From the NCBI RefSeq assembly GCF_018326285.1, contig NZ_AP023362.1, forward strand, positions 5,828,001-5,892,000: a stretch of DNA of 64,000 nt, written 5' to 3'. Below, piece by piece: positions 54,815-63,721 of the stretch; within the stretch, counting starts at the first letter, position 1, and each line of letters opens with the position of its first letter. Source of the stretch: Mycolicibacterium sp. TY81. GTDB lineage: Bacteria > Actinomycetota > Actinomycetes > Mycobacteriales > Mycobacteriaceae. A program made the position numbers and the translations under genes. The notes under the pieces were generated by a model, which had not been told where the DNA came from, searched no databases, and was given only the letters and a program-made list of their open reading frames with translations.

Positions 54815-56242
54815 TTAGGCGGTTCGCTCTTCGGGGTGTCGTCGGCGGTGCAGGTAAGCCGCTATTGCGTTTCGGCCCAAAGCGAATCCGAGCATCACGG
54901 TCAACTGGCGAACCGCAGCAAAAGCGATCATCCGCCCGCCATAGAGGGTGCGGTCGAGGGTGTTGTTGAGGCTTTCGCTGTCTTCGCGCCAGCCATAGCA
55001 ACGGTCGTAGACGCTGCCGCGGTCGTCGGTCTTGACGTGCTGGCGTAGGTGCTCGGCGCGGTTGTAGCCGCAGCTGCGGTCGGCGTCGGTGGTGTCGATA
55101 CGCGTACGATGCACCGTGCCGCAGGATGGGGTGGCGAACTCGATGTACCAGCGGTGGCTGTCGTCGGCGTTGCCGCGCGGGTAGATCTTGGCCACCGGGC
55201 AGGGCTGCATGTGTCTGTCGCCGGCGTCGAGGATCTGGCGTTCGCAGATCCGTCCATCTTCGGTCCACAGGTCATGAACGTCGCCGCACGAGCACTCGAG
55301 TCGGGCGAATGCGGTGGGTACGCGGGTGCTGTCGTGCATCGGTGAGAGCACGGTCAACCCGAGCTTCATGGCGCGGTCGATGTGCTTGCCGCGGAACGCT
55401 CCGTCGTAGCAGACGCCGTCACACCGTACGTCGGCGTCGGCGACGACGCGGTCGATCATGTCGAGAGCGACACGAGCTTCACCGCCGTAGCCCTTGCCCG
55501 CTGGCACGGCGTCGACGTCGAGGATGACCCTGTTGTTGCGGATGGTGTCGGGGCGGGTACTGAGCATGGCGAACTTGGTGCCGTAGCGGAATTCGGTGTC
55601 GCTGTCGCCGTTTTGGGCTTCGATGCCGGCGTGCACGTGGCGTCCGCCTTGTTCGGCCCAGTGGTCGGCGGTGGCCTTGCGCACTGGTGCGGCGACAACG
55701 GTGCCATCGCCGACGACGTACTGCCCGCGCGCCGGGCTGGTGTGGGACACCCCAGCGTCTGGGTCGAGACAACCGAGTTCGCGCGCGAGCCGCCGCGCGA
55801 GCAGGCGAAACGTGTCAAGCAGCTTGTCGGTGTACTCGTCGAGTAGCCGTTGGGCGTAGTTGTGGTGCCAGCGCTGTGGTGGGCGCCGCGGCGCCCTTGG
55901 TGGCTGATGTTTGGCGGCCCGGTGGCGGATGGTGCGCCAGTAGGTGGGGTGGGCCATCGCGCGGGCGGCCTTGCTGTGCGAGCCCAGCACCCCGGCTAGG
56001 GCCTTGTGCAGCACGTGCACCCATGGGGGGTAGTGCGGACGCCGGCCCGGGGTTCCCGGCTCGTGGACGGGCAGGACCGCGGCGAGTTGATAGATGACCT
56101 CGTGGGAGGCGATCGCCTCGATGGTGTCGATCTCCAGCAGCGTGAGATCCATTGGCGTTTCGACCCGGCGCAGCTCGCGTTGCTTGATGCGTTCGGCGCC
56201 GTAGGCGCCGGCCTTTTTACGGGACCGGTCTTTGGGGTTCAT
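54815..56242 (-). CDS. DDE-transposase-like protein, 475 residues
   Basis: The 475-residue protein has a layout like IS4/IS1182-type DDE nucleases. Candidate acids are D179 in VVGDGTVVAAP, D280 in VCYDGAFRGKH and E423 in WREDSESLNNTL, inside an RNase H-like pattern. A cysteine-rich insert (LECSCGDVHDLW, then QPCPVAKIYPRG) may bind zinc. It overlaps the recombinase-like gene by ATGA, which is unusual for a simple insertion sequence. I found no clear terminal repeats around it. It may be a mobile-element enzyme or a domesticated one. Confidence 0.75.
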   Translation of the reverse strand: MNPKDRSRKKAGAYGAERIKQRELRRVETPMDLTLLEIDTIEAIASHEVIYQLAAVLPVHEPGTPGRRPHYPPWVHVLHKALAGVLGSHSKAARAMAHPTYWRTIRHRAAKHQPPRAPRRPPQRWHHNYAQRLLDEYTDKLLDTFRLLARRLARELGCLDPDAGVSHTSPARGQYVVGDGTVVAAPVRKATADHWAEQGGRHVHAGIEAQNGDSDTEFRYGTKFAMLSTRPDTIRNNRVILDVDAVPAGKGYGGEARVALDMIDRVVADADVRCDGVCYDGAFRGKHIDRAMKLGLTVLSPMHDSTRVPTAFARLECSCGDVHDLWTEDGRICERQILDAGDRHMQPCPVAKIYPRGNADDSHRWYIEFATPSCGTVHRTRIDTTDADRSCGYNRAEHLRQHVKTDDRGSVYDRCYGWREDSESLNNTLDRTLYGGRMIAFAAVRQLTVMLGFALGRNAIAAYLHRRRHPEERTA

Positions 56243-57192
56243 AACGGGCCCGCCCGGTCATGCCAGTGGTAGCCGATGAGGGCGGCGGTGGTGTCCAGCG
56301 AGGGTGAGCCGATGAGACGCGCGGCGTCTTCGATGCGGCCGGTGCGGTCGAACTCGCGGCGCGCCGCGAAGGCGGTCAGCGATGCCGGCCGCACCCCGGA
56401 GTCGTCGGATAGCTCGGCGCGGGAGAGGATTTCGCGCACGGTCACGCACACCCGGGCCTGCTTATGTGCGTCGCTTCCGCCGGCGCCGGTGCACAACACC
56501 GGCGAGGGTTTGGGGCTGGGTAGCGGGCGGGTGAGGTGGGCGGCGCGCTCGGAAAGCACTCGCATCGACCAGCGGTCCAGCGTCAGTGTGCGGGGGCGAT
56601 ACTTGCTCGAGCCGTGCATCCACACGGTTGCGGCCTGTGGATCCAGATCGGCGGCGGTGATGTGTCCCAGCTCGGAGGTGTGCGCGCCGGCGAGTAGCAA
56701 CGCCGCGGTCGCGGCGTGCCGAGTCGGGGCGGTGCGTTCGGAAAACAACCGCACCAGCGCGGCCTCATCCTCGGACAGTGGGCGCTGGCAGGACGACTGT
56801 CGGGCGGGGACGGCGATGTCGATAGTCGGGTCGTCCAGCGTCAGCCGCAGCCGGCGCGCGGTGCGAAAGAACGCGCGCAGCGCCGCACGGCGGTTGTGCA
56901 TGGTCGCCACCGCCGCGTCCGATACGACACCGTGGCGGGTACGGCCTTTGGCCGCAACGAATTTCGCGACCAGCGCGTGATCGACTGCGGCGAGGGTGGT
57001 GACGTCGTGCACTGCGGCGAATCGGCTGAATCGGCGGATCAGCAGACCGAACTTGTCCAGCGTCTGCGCGGCCAGCACCCCATCGGCGATCCACGCACCG
57101 GTCACCGCCTGCACCGCCGCGGCCAGGCTCCCGTCAGCCATGGCCGGCCCCCACTGCAGCGGCAGCAGCAGCTGCACCCCGGGCCTCAGCAT
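56239..57192 (-). CDS. Degenerate tyrosine-recombinase-like protein
   Basis: The 317-residue protein has an N-terminal core-binding SAM-like domain (about 25-125, MHNRRAALRAFFRTARRLRL) and a recombinase-type C-terminal domain. The expected first arginine (consensus R-x-SEL) reads GAHTSELGHI, with histidine in its place (H171). The HxxR box reads VRPASLTAF, and the LGH..TT box reads IGSPSLDTT. So most catalytic residues are lost, although a tyrosine (Y308) remains near the end. It probably binds DNA without cutting. Its stop overlaps the DDE-like gene by 4 bp. The start could be ATG 57192 or ATG 57141. Confidence 0.72.
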   Translation of the reverse strand: MLRPGVQLLLPLQWGPAMADGSLAAAVQAVTGAWIADGVLAAQTLDKFGLLIRRFSRFAAVHDVTTLAAVDHALVAKFVAAKGRTRHGVVSDAAVATMHNRRAALRAFFRTARRLRLTLDDPTIDIAVPARQSSCQRPLSEDEAALVRLFSERTAPTRHAATAALLLAGAHTSELGHITAADLDPQAATVWMHGSSKYRPRTLTLDRWSMRVLSERAAHLTRPLPSPKPSPVLCTGAGGSDAHKQARVCVTVREILSRAELSDDSGVRPASLTAFAARREFDRTGRIEDAARLIGSPSLDTTAALIGYHWHDRAGPL

Positions 57193-57238
57193 GCGGCGCC
57201 GCCGTTGATGACAGCTGGATCATCATGGTGACCCCTTC

Positions 57239-57265
57239 CCAAGTGGTGCGTGTATGCACCATTGG
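57239..57265. promoter_or_regulatory. Palindrome between the recombinase-like and HTH genes
   Basis: CCAA-g-TGGTGC and GCACCA-TTGG flank six bases. The site lies 47 bp from the recombinase-like start and 59 bp from the HTH gene start, the right place for an operator of the HTH protein. Confidence 0.55.
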
Positions 57266-57323
57266 AGCAGAGGGGTCCGACACGTCGGCCTGCGGCGACG
57301 GTGGGGCGGGATATCGTGGGCCT

Positions 57324-57680
57324 GTGTCGCGCAGCAATGGTGACCGCCCACCGAGCGCATACGTCTTGCGGGGGTTCTGGCCGGACGCCGACCTGGACCC
57401 CGACGCGCCACCGTCGGCACCTGCCGCGCAGCAGCTCGCGCGTGCATTGCGCGCAGCCATGACCGAGACCGCCACCGGCCAGCGAGCACTCGCGGCGACC
57501 AGCGGAGTGGCCCACACCACCATCGGACGGATCCTGGCCGGCACCGTGCTCTGCGACATCGGCTCCCTGGCCCGCCTGGAACAGGCCCTGGGCCGACGGC
57601 TGTGGCCCGAACGTGACGACGTGCAAAGCCGCCCCCGCTCCAAGCACCGAGCGACCACCCGAAAGGCGAGTGGCGTCTGA
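57324..57680 (+). CDS. Small HTH (XRE-like) protein
   Basis: The 118-residue protein begins with a short unstructured part. Its helix-turn-helix is GQRALAATSGVAHTTIGRIL followed by SLARLEQALGRRLWP, the XRE/Cro pattern. GTG 57324 is chosen because TATCGT at 57312 gives a -10 box six bases upstream, as in leaderless mycobacterial messages. It is divergent from the recombinase-like gene, with a palindrome between, and is the likely repressor of it. Confidence 0.72.
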   Translation: MSRSNGDRPPSAYVLRGFWPDADLDPDAPPSAPAAQQLARALRAAMTETATGQRALAATSGVAHTTIGRILAGTVLCDIGSLARLEQALGRRLWPERDDVQSRPRSKHRATTRKASGV

Positions 57681-57831
57681 CACGTGAGGCAGGTTACAGG
57701 GTTGTAGTTCGATTGCAGGCCCGCCGATGCGGTGTGTTGCGCTTGACTCACGTTACAAGTGGCAGAACACTAGGTGTCGCGCGAACATACAGACGCGTCA
57801 ACAGACCGAGCTAATGGGCGGTGGGCTGACT

Positions 57832-58497
57832 ATGGGTAAGACCAGCAGATCGCTGATCGATTTGATCGACGTCGCCGCGCAACGTTACGGTGGGGCGTCC
57901 GGGCGCAGGCTAGCCGAGCTGGCGCAACACGGCGGGCATGACATTTCGCACGCGACGCTGAACCGGCTGCGGCAGGGCACGTATGCCACCCGGCCCTCGG
58001 ATGCGTCGATTCGGGCGATCGCCTACCTGGCCGACGTGTCGGAGAATACCGCGTTCGCGGCGGCTGGGGTGAGGGCGCCGGGTGCGGTGGGGTATGAGCC
58101 GCCGTCTGAGGCCCAGCGCATGAACACCCGCCAGTGCAAGGCGATCGACGAGCTGATTCGGGCATTCATCGCCGACGACACCGGCGCGGTGGCGACCCGC
58201 AGCGACCTGACCAACCTCGTCGATGCGCGGCAACGGCTTGGGGCCGCGTTGAGCGCGGTCGACGTTGCTCAGCCCGCGACGGGCCAACTCGTGGCCGCCG
58301 CACAGGATGCGATGCGCTGCATCGACGAGACGCTGGACATTTTGAGCAACACCAGCGCGATGCCTCCGTCCTGGCACGGCAAGCCGCCGGAGGAGATGAC
58401 CGACGCCGAACTGGACGAGGCCGCCGCGGCCGGGGACCCCTGGCCTGCGTACATTCGCACCAGGACGAAGGAGCGGATCGACGTCGACGGGGGGTAG
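57832..58497 (+). CDS. HTH-type protein, first gene of a three-gene accessory operon
   Basis: The 221-residue protein has an N-terminal helix-turn-helix region (HDISHATLNRLRQGTYAT, then IRAIAYLADVSENTAFAAAG) and a helical C-terminal part ending in an acidic stretch (PPEEMTDAELDEAAAAGDP). It starts at ATG 57832 (or ATG 57814). The next gene begins 3 bp after its stop. The most likely role is to control the operon, as the antitoxin of such a set often does. The C-terminal part matches nothing I recognise. Confidence 0.7.
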   Translation: MGKTSRSLIDLIDVAAQRYGGASGRRLAELAQHGGHDISHATLNRLRQGTYATRPSDASIRAIAYLADVSENTAFAAAGVRAPGAVGYEPPSEAQRMNTRQCKAIDELIRAFIADDTGAVATRSDLTNLVDARQRLGAALSAVDVAQPATGQLVAAAQDAMRCIDETLDILSNTSAMPPSWHGKPPEEMTDAELDEAAAAGDPWPAYIRTRTKERIDVDGG

Positions 58498-58499
58498 AC

Positions 58500-59033
58500 A
58501 TGCTTCCGCGCTGCATGGGCGAGCACGGAACACTACCGCCGGGCATCCATCGGGCGACGTTGGACGAGGTACGCTCTCGATTCGTCGATGACGCTGCCGA
58601 TCACACGCGCGAGCGGCGTGGCTTGATTCTGGATGCGATCCGGATTCACATCACCCTTGTCAGACAGTTGTTCTATCGTCACGAGATCACGATTTGGCTC
58701 AGCGGCGGCTTCTGCACCTATAAAGACGACACGCCCGGCGACGGCGATTTCGCCTGTCTGGTGCCAGCTCACGCGTTGGAGCAGGTACACGGTGATGCCG
58801 CACTGCCGCTGTGGACTCTCGGCTCGGTCACCGGCACCCTCGGGCACAGTGACCTGGTTGTGCAGACAGACAAGCTGCATTGCATGGGCGGGCTCACCGA
58901 CGCCCTGGTGGTGAACCGCGACAACCCATATGCCGTTGAGCGGCAACGCCGGTGGTGGTCACGGGTGATCGGCCCCGATGGTGAGATAATCGACAGTGCG
59001 ACAAAGGGCTTCGTGGAGGTGATCGATCAATGA
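58500..59033 (+). CDS. DUF6932-type nucleotidyltransferase-like protein
   Basis: The 177-residue protein opens with the DUF6932 pattern LPPGIHRATLDEVRSRFV. It contains IWLSGGFCTYKDDTPGDGDF (about 65-84), a GG/S motif followed by D-x-D (D81, D83) as in minimal nucleotidyltransferases. Such enzymes act in toxin-antitoxin and defence systems by adding nucleotides to tRNA or protein. The second glycine in place of the usual serine should be noted. It overlaps the next gene by ATGA. Confidence 0.75.
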   Translation: MLPRCMGEHGTLPPGIHRATLDEVRSRFVDDAADHTRERRGLILDAIRIHITLVRQLFYRHEITIWLSGGFCTYKDDTPGDGDFACLVPAHALEQVHGDAALPLWTLGSVTGTLGHSDLVVQTDKLHCMGGLTDALVVNRDNPYAVERQRRWWSRVIGPDGEIIDSATKGFVEVIDQ

Positions 59034-60016
59034 CCGGTCTCGGCCACCTCTCCGGCCTCAGCGACGACGACCTGCTTCGAGCCGCCATCCGCTATGAATA
59101 CGAGCATTTCCCCGACACCGCGGATTTCGCACTCGGCCAGCTGTATTCGGGCACGGTACAAGGTGATCCGGCCGCAGAACGCGTCTGGGCCGAAGAAACC
59201 GCGCCTGAACAAGTCGAGCTCGACCTGCACTTGGAGGGCGCCGGGGTGCGGGGCCATGCCACCCGCGCGGACAAACTCGCAACCTTCGTCGCCGGAGTCA
59301 ACGACGCCACCAAAGCGATCGTTCGAGAGAGACTTCAACTGAACGCGCTGAATCGAAACCTTCTCATACACGGGCTCGGTCCCGGCTCGGTGCGGGTTGT
59401 GCTGCGCGCCGACGCCCCACTTGACGGAGATGCGAAGCATGTACCACTCGGCGGCACAAGCCAATTCGCCTCAAGCCCCGATTCGGAGGCGCTGCGCACA
59501 ATCGCCCGGCTGTTCACCAACGCTAGCTCCAGTGCCGCCGGAGTCGGCAGCGACGTGCGTGACCTACCGATCAAAGCGCGACGAGGCCTGCTGCGCTCCA
59601 CATCCGCAATGAGAACAGCTGGATGGGACATCGCCGGACAGATACGCCAGCGCGGCCTCGGATCTACCGAAGTCGCCTTCACCCAGGCCGGAGCCGCGCT
59701 GCTTGGCAGCGAACTGAAAAACTACAACTACGACAGCGAACGCGGATGGGCGATCGGCACCATCGACGGTTTCCGCCGCAGCCTCGGCAGCCTATACCTC
59801 ACCCCGTCAGGCACCAAAACCCCTCTGGCGGTCAACGTCAGCGACCCCGACACCCTCGCCGCCGCCGCGCGGCTGGCCGCCGAGGAGGGAGTGGTCGTGC
59901 AGGTGCAGATCGAAACCGTGCGCGCGCTCAGCAGTGAGGAATCGACTCGCATGACAACCAGCCGCAGCCTGCTGCAGATCGAACGTGCCGCCGAATCACT
60001 GCCCTACCCCGAATAA
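59030..60016 (+). CDS. Unknown 328-residue protein of the accessory operon
   Basis: The protein has an N-terminal helical part (1-45) and then a beta-alpha region (VELDLHLEGAGVRGHATRAD near 65, then KLATFVAGVNDATKAIVRE). A variable middle follows, and a beta-rich end (WAIGTIDGFRRSLGSLYL, then VVVQVQIETVRAL). I do not recognise a family. It is coupled to the nucleotidyltransferase-like gene by a 4-bp overlap, so the two proteins probably work together, for example as target or partner. No membrane helix is seen. Confidence 0.7.
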   Translation: MTGLGHLSGLSDDDLLRAAIRYEYEHFPDTADFALGQLYSGTVQGDPAAERVWAEETAPEQVELDLHLEGAGVRGHATRADKLATFVAGVNDATKAIVRERLQLNALNRNLLIHGLGPGSVRVVLRADAPLDGDAKHVPLGGTSQFASSPDSEALRTIARLFTNASSSAAGVGSDVRDLPIKARRGLLRSTSAMRTAGWDIAGQIRQRGLGSTEVAFTQAGAALLGSELKNYNYDSERGWAIGTIDGFRRSLGSLYLTPSGTKTPLAVNVSDPDTLAAAARLAAEEGVVVQVQIETVRALSSEESTRMTTSRSLLQIERAAESLPYPE

Positions 60017-60081
60017 CCTTGCTGCTGTCGGGCACGCGACGCGGCGGGCGGCCGCTGCCGTTAAACCACATCGAGCGGTTC

Positions 60082-60637
60082 ATGAGGCACATCAGCAAGT
60101 CATGGGGCAGCGCAGCCGCATTGGCCGTTACCGCAACCCTGCTCGCGGGATACGGCGGGGGGCCGCCAGGTGATGTCGCCGGTGGCGACAAGCGGCCGAC
60201 CGGTGAGACGACGCTACGCGTGGTGCCCACGCCGCGCCGAAGCCCGGCTGGAGCAAGACCATCCACGCCTTCGCCGCCACGCCGGAGGGCAGGGGAGTGG
60301 CCGTGACCACGTTCTACTACGGCGCCTCGGGTGATCAGCCGCGCGCCGTTGTCGACCGCAAGCCCGCCGACATCGTCAACTTCTCGGTGGAGCCCGGTGT
60401 CACCCGACTGGTCAGGGCCGATGAGGTAGCCAAGGACTGGAACGCCGACAACATCAAGAGCATCCCATTCGGATCAAGAGCATCCCATTCGCGGGTGGGC
60501 TCTGGGATTTAACGCTTTACGGTGGCTGGCATACCACGCCCGAGGAGTGTGTGGTGGCAGTGAAGCGCTATGACCGCGACTCAGACAGCTCGAATGCGCG
60601 GCCGCGAGGACTGTATGTGCGAGGACGAGGTCTGTGA
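60082..60637 (+). pseudogene. Decayed lipoprotein gene
   Basis: The ATG at 60082 begins a clear export signal (SWGSAAALAVTATLLAGYGGG), but the lipobox cysteine is replaced by tyrosine (LAGY). The frame then shifts near 60240. The second part (KTIHAFAATPEGRG, VTTFYYGASGDQPRAVVD) is open in another frame up to a 20-bp tandem duplication at 60453-60492. After removal of one copy the frame continues IPFAGGLWDLTLYGGWHTTP to a stop at 60637. These three lesions indicate a dead gene. It may have been an exported mce-associated or other lipoprotein. Confidence 0.7.
60453..60492. repeat. 20-bp tandem duplication
   Basis: ATCAAGAGCATCCCATTCGG is followed at once by ATCAAGAGCATCCCATTCGC (19 of 20 identical). 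The length is not a multiple of three and breaks the lipoprotein reading frame. Confidence 0.92.
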
Positions 60638-60685
60638 GCTGGAGCAGGTACGCCGTGCTGTCTGGTGTGTCGAGACCGTCTGACA

Positions 60686-61690
60686 CTATCGGGCTTCGGG
60701 CCCGTCGGGCATGTGTTCCCCCTCGGGAGTCGACTCAGGTGGTGTGCCGTCTCCAAACGGCCTACCGCCTAACTCTTCCCGGCCGTGCGGCGTGAGCCAG
60801 TTTGACAGGTCAGGACCCTTCGGCACGACTTGTGTCGGATTGATATCCGTGTGCACGATGTAGTAGTGCTGCTTGGTCTGCACGAAGTCGATGGTGTCGC
60901 CAAAGCCCGGTGTCTGGAACAGATCCCGCGCGTAGGCCCACAGCGTCGGCATCTCTGTGAGTTTCGACCGATTGCATTTGAAGTGGCCGTGATATACGGA
61001 GTCAAATCGGGCCAGTGTGGTGAACAGCCGGATGTCTGCCTCGGTGATGGTGTCGCCTACGAGATAGCGTTGGGTCTGTAGGCGCTCAGAAAGCCAATCG
61101 AGTGCGCTGAATAATCGGTCGTAGGCTCTGTCGTATGCATCCTGTGAGCTCGCGAACCCGCATTGGTAGACGCCGTCGTTGACCTCGGTGTAGATGCGCT
61201 GAGCGACGTCGTCGATCTCGTCGCGCCGTCGCTCGGGATAGAGCTGGGGGGCGCCCTCGCGATGGAAATGGGTCCACTGCGTCGAGAAGTCCACGGTCAT
61301 TTGGGCGAAGTCGTTGGTGACCACTGCGCCCGTCGGCGCGTCCACGATCGCGGGCACCGTGACTCCCTTCGGATAGTCCGGTATGCGCTTGTTGTATGCG
61401 TCGCGTAAGAAATGGATCTTCAGCACTGGGTCGAGGCCACCTGGGTCGAGGTCGAAGGTCCAGCTGCGTGTATCGTGCGTTGGTCCGCAAAAGCCAATAG
61501 ACAGAACCTTTTCCAGGCCGAGCAGTCGTCGCACAATGATCGTGCGGTTGGCCCACGGACAGGCCCGCGCGACGATCAGGCGGTAGCGGCCTGGTTCGAC
61601 GGGATAGCCGTCGCGGCCGTCAGCGGTGATGCGGCTGCTGATGTAGTTGGTGTCGCGATTGAATTCGCCGGCCGCGGCGACATAGCTCAT
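60686..61690 (-). CDS. Glutathionyl/mycothiolyl-hydroquinone reductase
   Basis: The 334-residue protein is a Xi-class GST-like enzyme. The catalytic cysteine is in RLIVARACPWANR near 45, followed by GFCGPTHDTRSWTF, the thioredoxin-fold region PKGVTVPAIVDAPTGAVVTNDF (in part) and the helical domain YLVGDTITEADIRLFTTLAR. The family removes the thiol from glutathionylated hydroquinones. Mycobacteria use mycothiol in place of glutathione, so the natural substrate is probably a mycothiolyl-hydroquinone (inference). It is transcribed alone towards the pseudogene. Confidence 0.9.
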   Translation of the reverse strand: MSYVAAAGEFNRDTNYISSRITADGRDGYPVEPGRYRLIVARACPWANRTIIVRRLLGLEKVLSIGFCGPTHDTRSWTFDLDPGGLDPVLKIHFLRDAYNKRIPDYPKGVTVPAIVDAPTGAVVTNDFAQMTVDFSTQWTHFHREGAPQLYPERRRDEIDDVAQRIYTEVNDGVYQCGFASSQDAYDRAYDRLFSALDWLSERLQTQRYLVGDTITEADIRLFTTLARFDSVYHGHFKCNRSKLTEMPTLWAYARDLFQTPGFGDTIDFVQTKQHYYIVHTDINPTQVVPKGPDLSNWLTPHGREELGGRPFGDGTPPESTPEGEHMPDGPEAR

Positions 61691-62450
61691 GGTTTACTCG
61701 TCCTTTTCAAGGGGTTACCCGATCTGGAATCGTGTGGGATTGATGTGGCCGTAGGTTTAGACGAGGGGTGCCGGTCAGGGTTTCGACCTGCAATCGGTTA
61801 GCCACCTCCGGCGTCCAAAGAGCGTCTTCGACCGATTGGGTATTAATGCCCATCAACACATCTCACGTTTTTACCTAGAACATTGGTGTAGCTCGCATGC
61901 GCTGCGCTCCACGTCGGATCGATCAGTCACCACCGCGTGGGATGAGCAAGTCCTGCCACGCGCGCGGCCGCCCGTCCCGAGCGAGATCGGTCTGCGTGTA
62001 CTGCTTACCGTCGGGCCCGGTGTACGTGCCGGTTGCGGGGTCATACTGGGCGACCGCGATGGGTGGCGGTGCGGGGGGACCGGCTGGTGGCGGCGTCCCC
62101 GGCGGCTGCTGGGGTACCGACTGGCCGGACAGCGTGGCATTCGGGTCGCCCTTCCAGTTGTAGCCGTCGTTGAGAGGCACATAGTCCTCGTCGCTCTCGC
62201 ACAACTTGACGGTGGGTGCACGCTTGCCTGGGCGTGTGATGCATGGGGCGTTACGCGCACCGCGCACGTCCAACGCCGAGTCTTGCGGCACCCGGCAGTA
62301 CATGTCGCCCGCCGGCCGTTCGGGATAGTCCACTTCGCTGGGCGAGCGTACCTGTTGAGCGGGGAGGAAACCGGTGGTGCACGGCGGAGGGAGGTTTGAA
62401 TCGCCCCGTGTTTGATGCACACCTTCTTTCGAGGGAAGGTAGTTCGCATC

Positions 62451-62762
62451 ATGCCGAAGAAGTACGACGACGATTTCAAGACCCGGGCGGTGCGGTTGGT
62501 CACCGACCATGCCGAGGAGTACGACACCCGGACGGCCTGCGTGGCTGCGGTCGCCAAGCGACTGGGTATCGCGCCGGAGACGCTGCGCCGGTGGATCACT
62601 CAAATTGAGGTTGATGCCGGGGTCCGCGACGGGGTGCCCTCCGAGATCGCACGGGAGAACCGGGAACTCAAACGCAAGAACCGCGAGCTCGAGGAAACCA
62701 TCGAAATCCTCAAAGCCGCAACAACTTTCTTCGCGCGGGAGAGCGACCCGCGACACCGTTGA
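62451..62762 (+). CDS. IS3 OrfA (DNA-binding subunit)
   Basis: The 103-residue protein has a helix-turn-helix (TACVAAVAKRLGIAPETLRRW) and a leucine-rich coiled coil (ENRELKRKNRELEETIEIL). It starts at ATG 62451; a longer ATG at 62412 would include the terminal repeat. The orfB frame begins before its end in the -1 frame, so a -1 ribosomal frameshift in the last part probably makes the OrfAB transposase, as usual in IS3 elements. Confidence 0.92.
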   Translation: MPKKYDDDFKTRAVRLVTDHAEEYDTRTACVAAVAKRLGIAPETLRRWITQIEVDAGVRDGVPSEIARENRELKRKNRELEETIEILKAATTFFARESDPRHR

Positions 62763-63721
62763 TCTGTGCGTTCATCGCCGAGCATCGTGCTCGGTTCGGG
62801 GTCGCTCCGATCTGCCGCGTGCTCACCGAGCACGGCGTCACGATCGCCCCGAGAACGTTCTACGCCTGGTTGTCGAGACCCCCATCAGCGCGGGCGCTGT
62901 GGGATACGGTCATCACCGAGGTGCTGGCCGGCCATTACGAGCCCGACGAGCACGGCCGCCGCACACCCGAGTCGCTGTACGGGGCCACCAAGATGTGGGC
63001 TCACCTGCAGCGTCAGGGCATCATGGTGGCCCGTTGCACCGTGGAGCGCCTCATGCGTGCCAACGGCTGGCGCGGGGTCACCCGCCGCAAGAAGGTCCGC
63101 ACTACGATCGCCGATCCAGCCGCAGCGCGTGCCGCCGATCTGGTCAAGCGTCAATTCCGGGTGCCTGCACCCAACATGCTGCTCGTCGCGGACTTCACCT
63201 ACGTCCGGCTGGCCAGCGGGGTGTTCGTCTACACCGCGTTCGCGATCGACGCCTACGCTGGTCGCATCGTGGGCTGGACCTGCTCGGCGGGCAAGAGTGA
63301 TGCGTTCGTGCGCCGGGCGATCCGCCACGCCGCGCAACTCCGCATCGGGGAAGGTAACCCACTGTCGGGCAACACTATTCACCACAGCGATGCCGGCTCG
63401 CAGTACACGTCTGTACGCCTTGGGGAAACCCTGACCTTGTCGGGGCTGGTGCCCTCGATCGGCTCGGTGGGCGACGCCTTCGACAACGCCCTGGCCGAGA
63501 CGACGATCGGGTTGTACAAGAACGAAGCCGTCCGCGACGACTCACCATTTCGACGCGGCCCGCTGCACCGGCTGACCGACGTCGAATTGCTCACCGCCGA
63601 CTGGGTCGGCTGGTACAACACCGACCGCCTCATACACCGCCTGGGTCGCATCCCACCAATCGAATACGAAGCCAACCACTACGCTGCAATCACAGCCCCA
63701 TCCGCGGCTGCACACCAGTAA
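62759..63721 (+). CDS. IS3 OrfB transposase (DDE)
   Basis: The 320-residue integrase-fold part has the HTH_21 region YGATKMWAHLQRQGIMVARC. The acids are in LLVADFTYVRLAS, HHSDAGSQYTSVRL and DNALAETTIGLYK, a complete DDE set. The end, WYNTDRLIHRLGRIPPIEYE, is typical. It is produced mainly as a fusion with OrfA by -1 frameshifting. A TTG at 62759 is the nominal first codon. Confidence 0.93.
   Translation: MICAFIAEHRARFGVAPICRVLTEHGVTIAPRTFYAWLSRPPSARALWDTVITEVLAGHYEPDEHGRRTPESLYGATKMWAHLQRQGIMVARCTVERLMRANGWRGVTRRKKVRTTIADPAAARAADLVKRQFRVPAPNMLLVADFTYVRLASGVFVYTAFAIDAYAGRIVGWTCSAGKSDAFVRRAIRHAAQLRIGEGNPLSGNTIHHSDAGSQYTSVRLGETLTLSGLVPSIGSVGDAFDNALAETTIGLYKNEAVRDDSPFRRGPLHRLTDVELLTADWVGWYNTDRLIHRLGRIPPIEYEANHYAAITAPSAAAHQ

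Noticed and set aside
54531..60016. Integrated plasmid or phage with tRNA att sites
   Set aside because: No second copy of the tRNA 3' end is visible in the window, and the tRNA 3' end faces away from the accessory genes.
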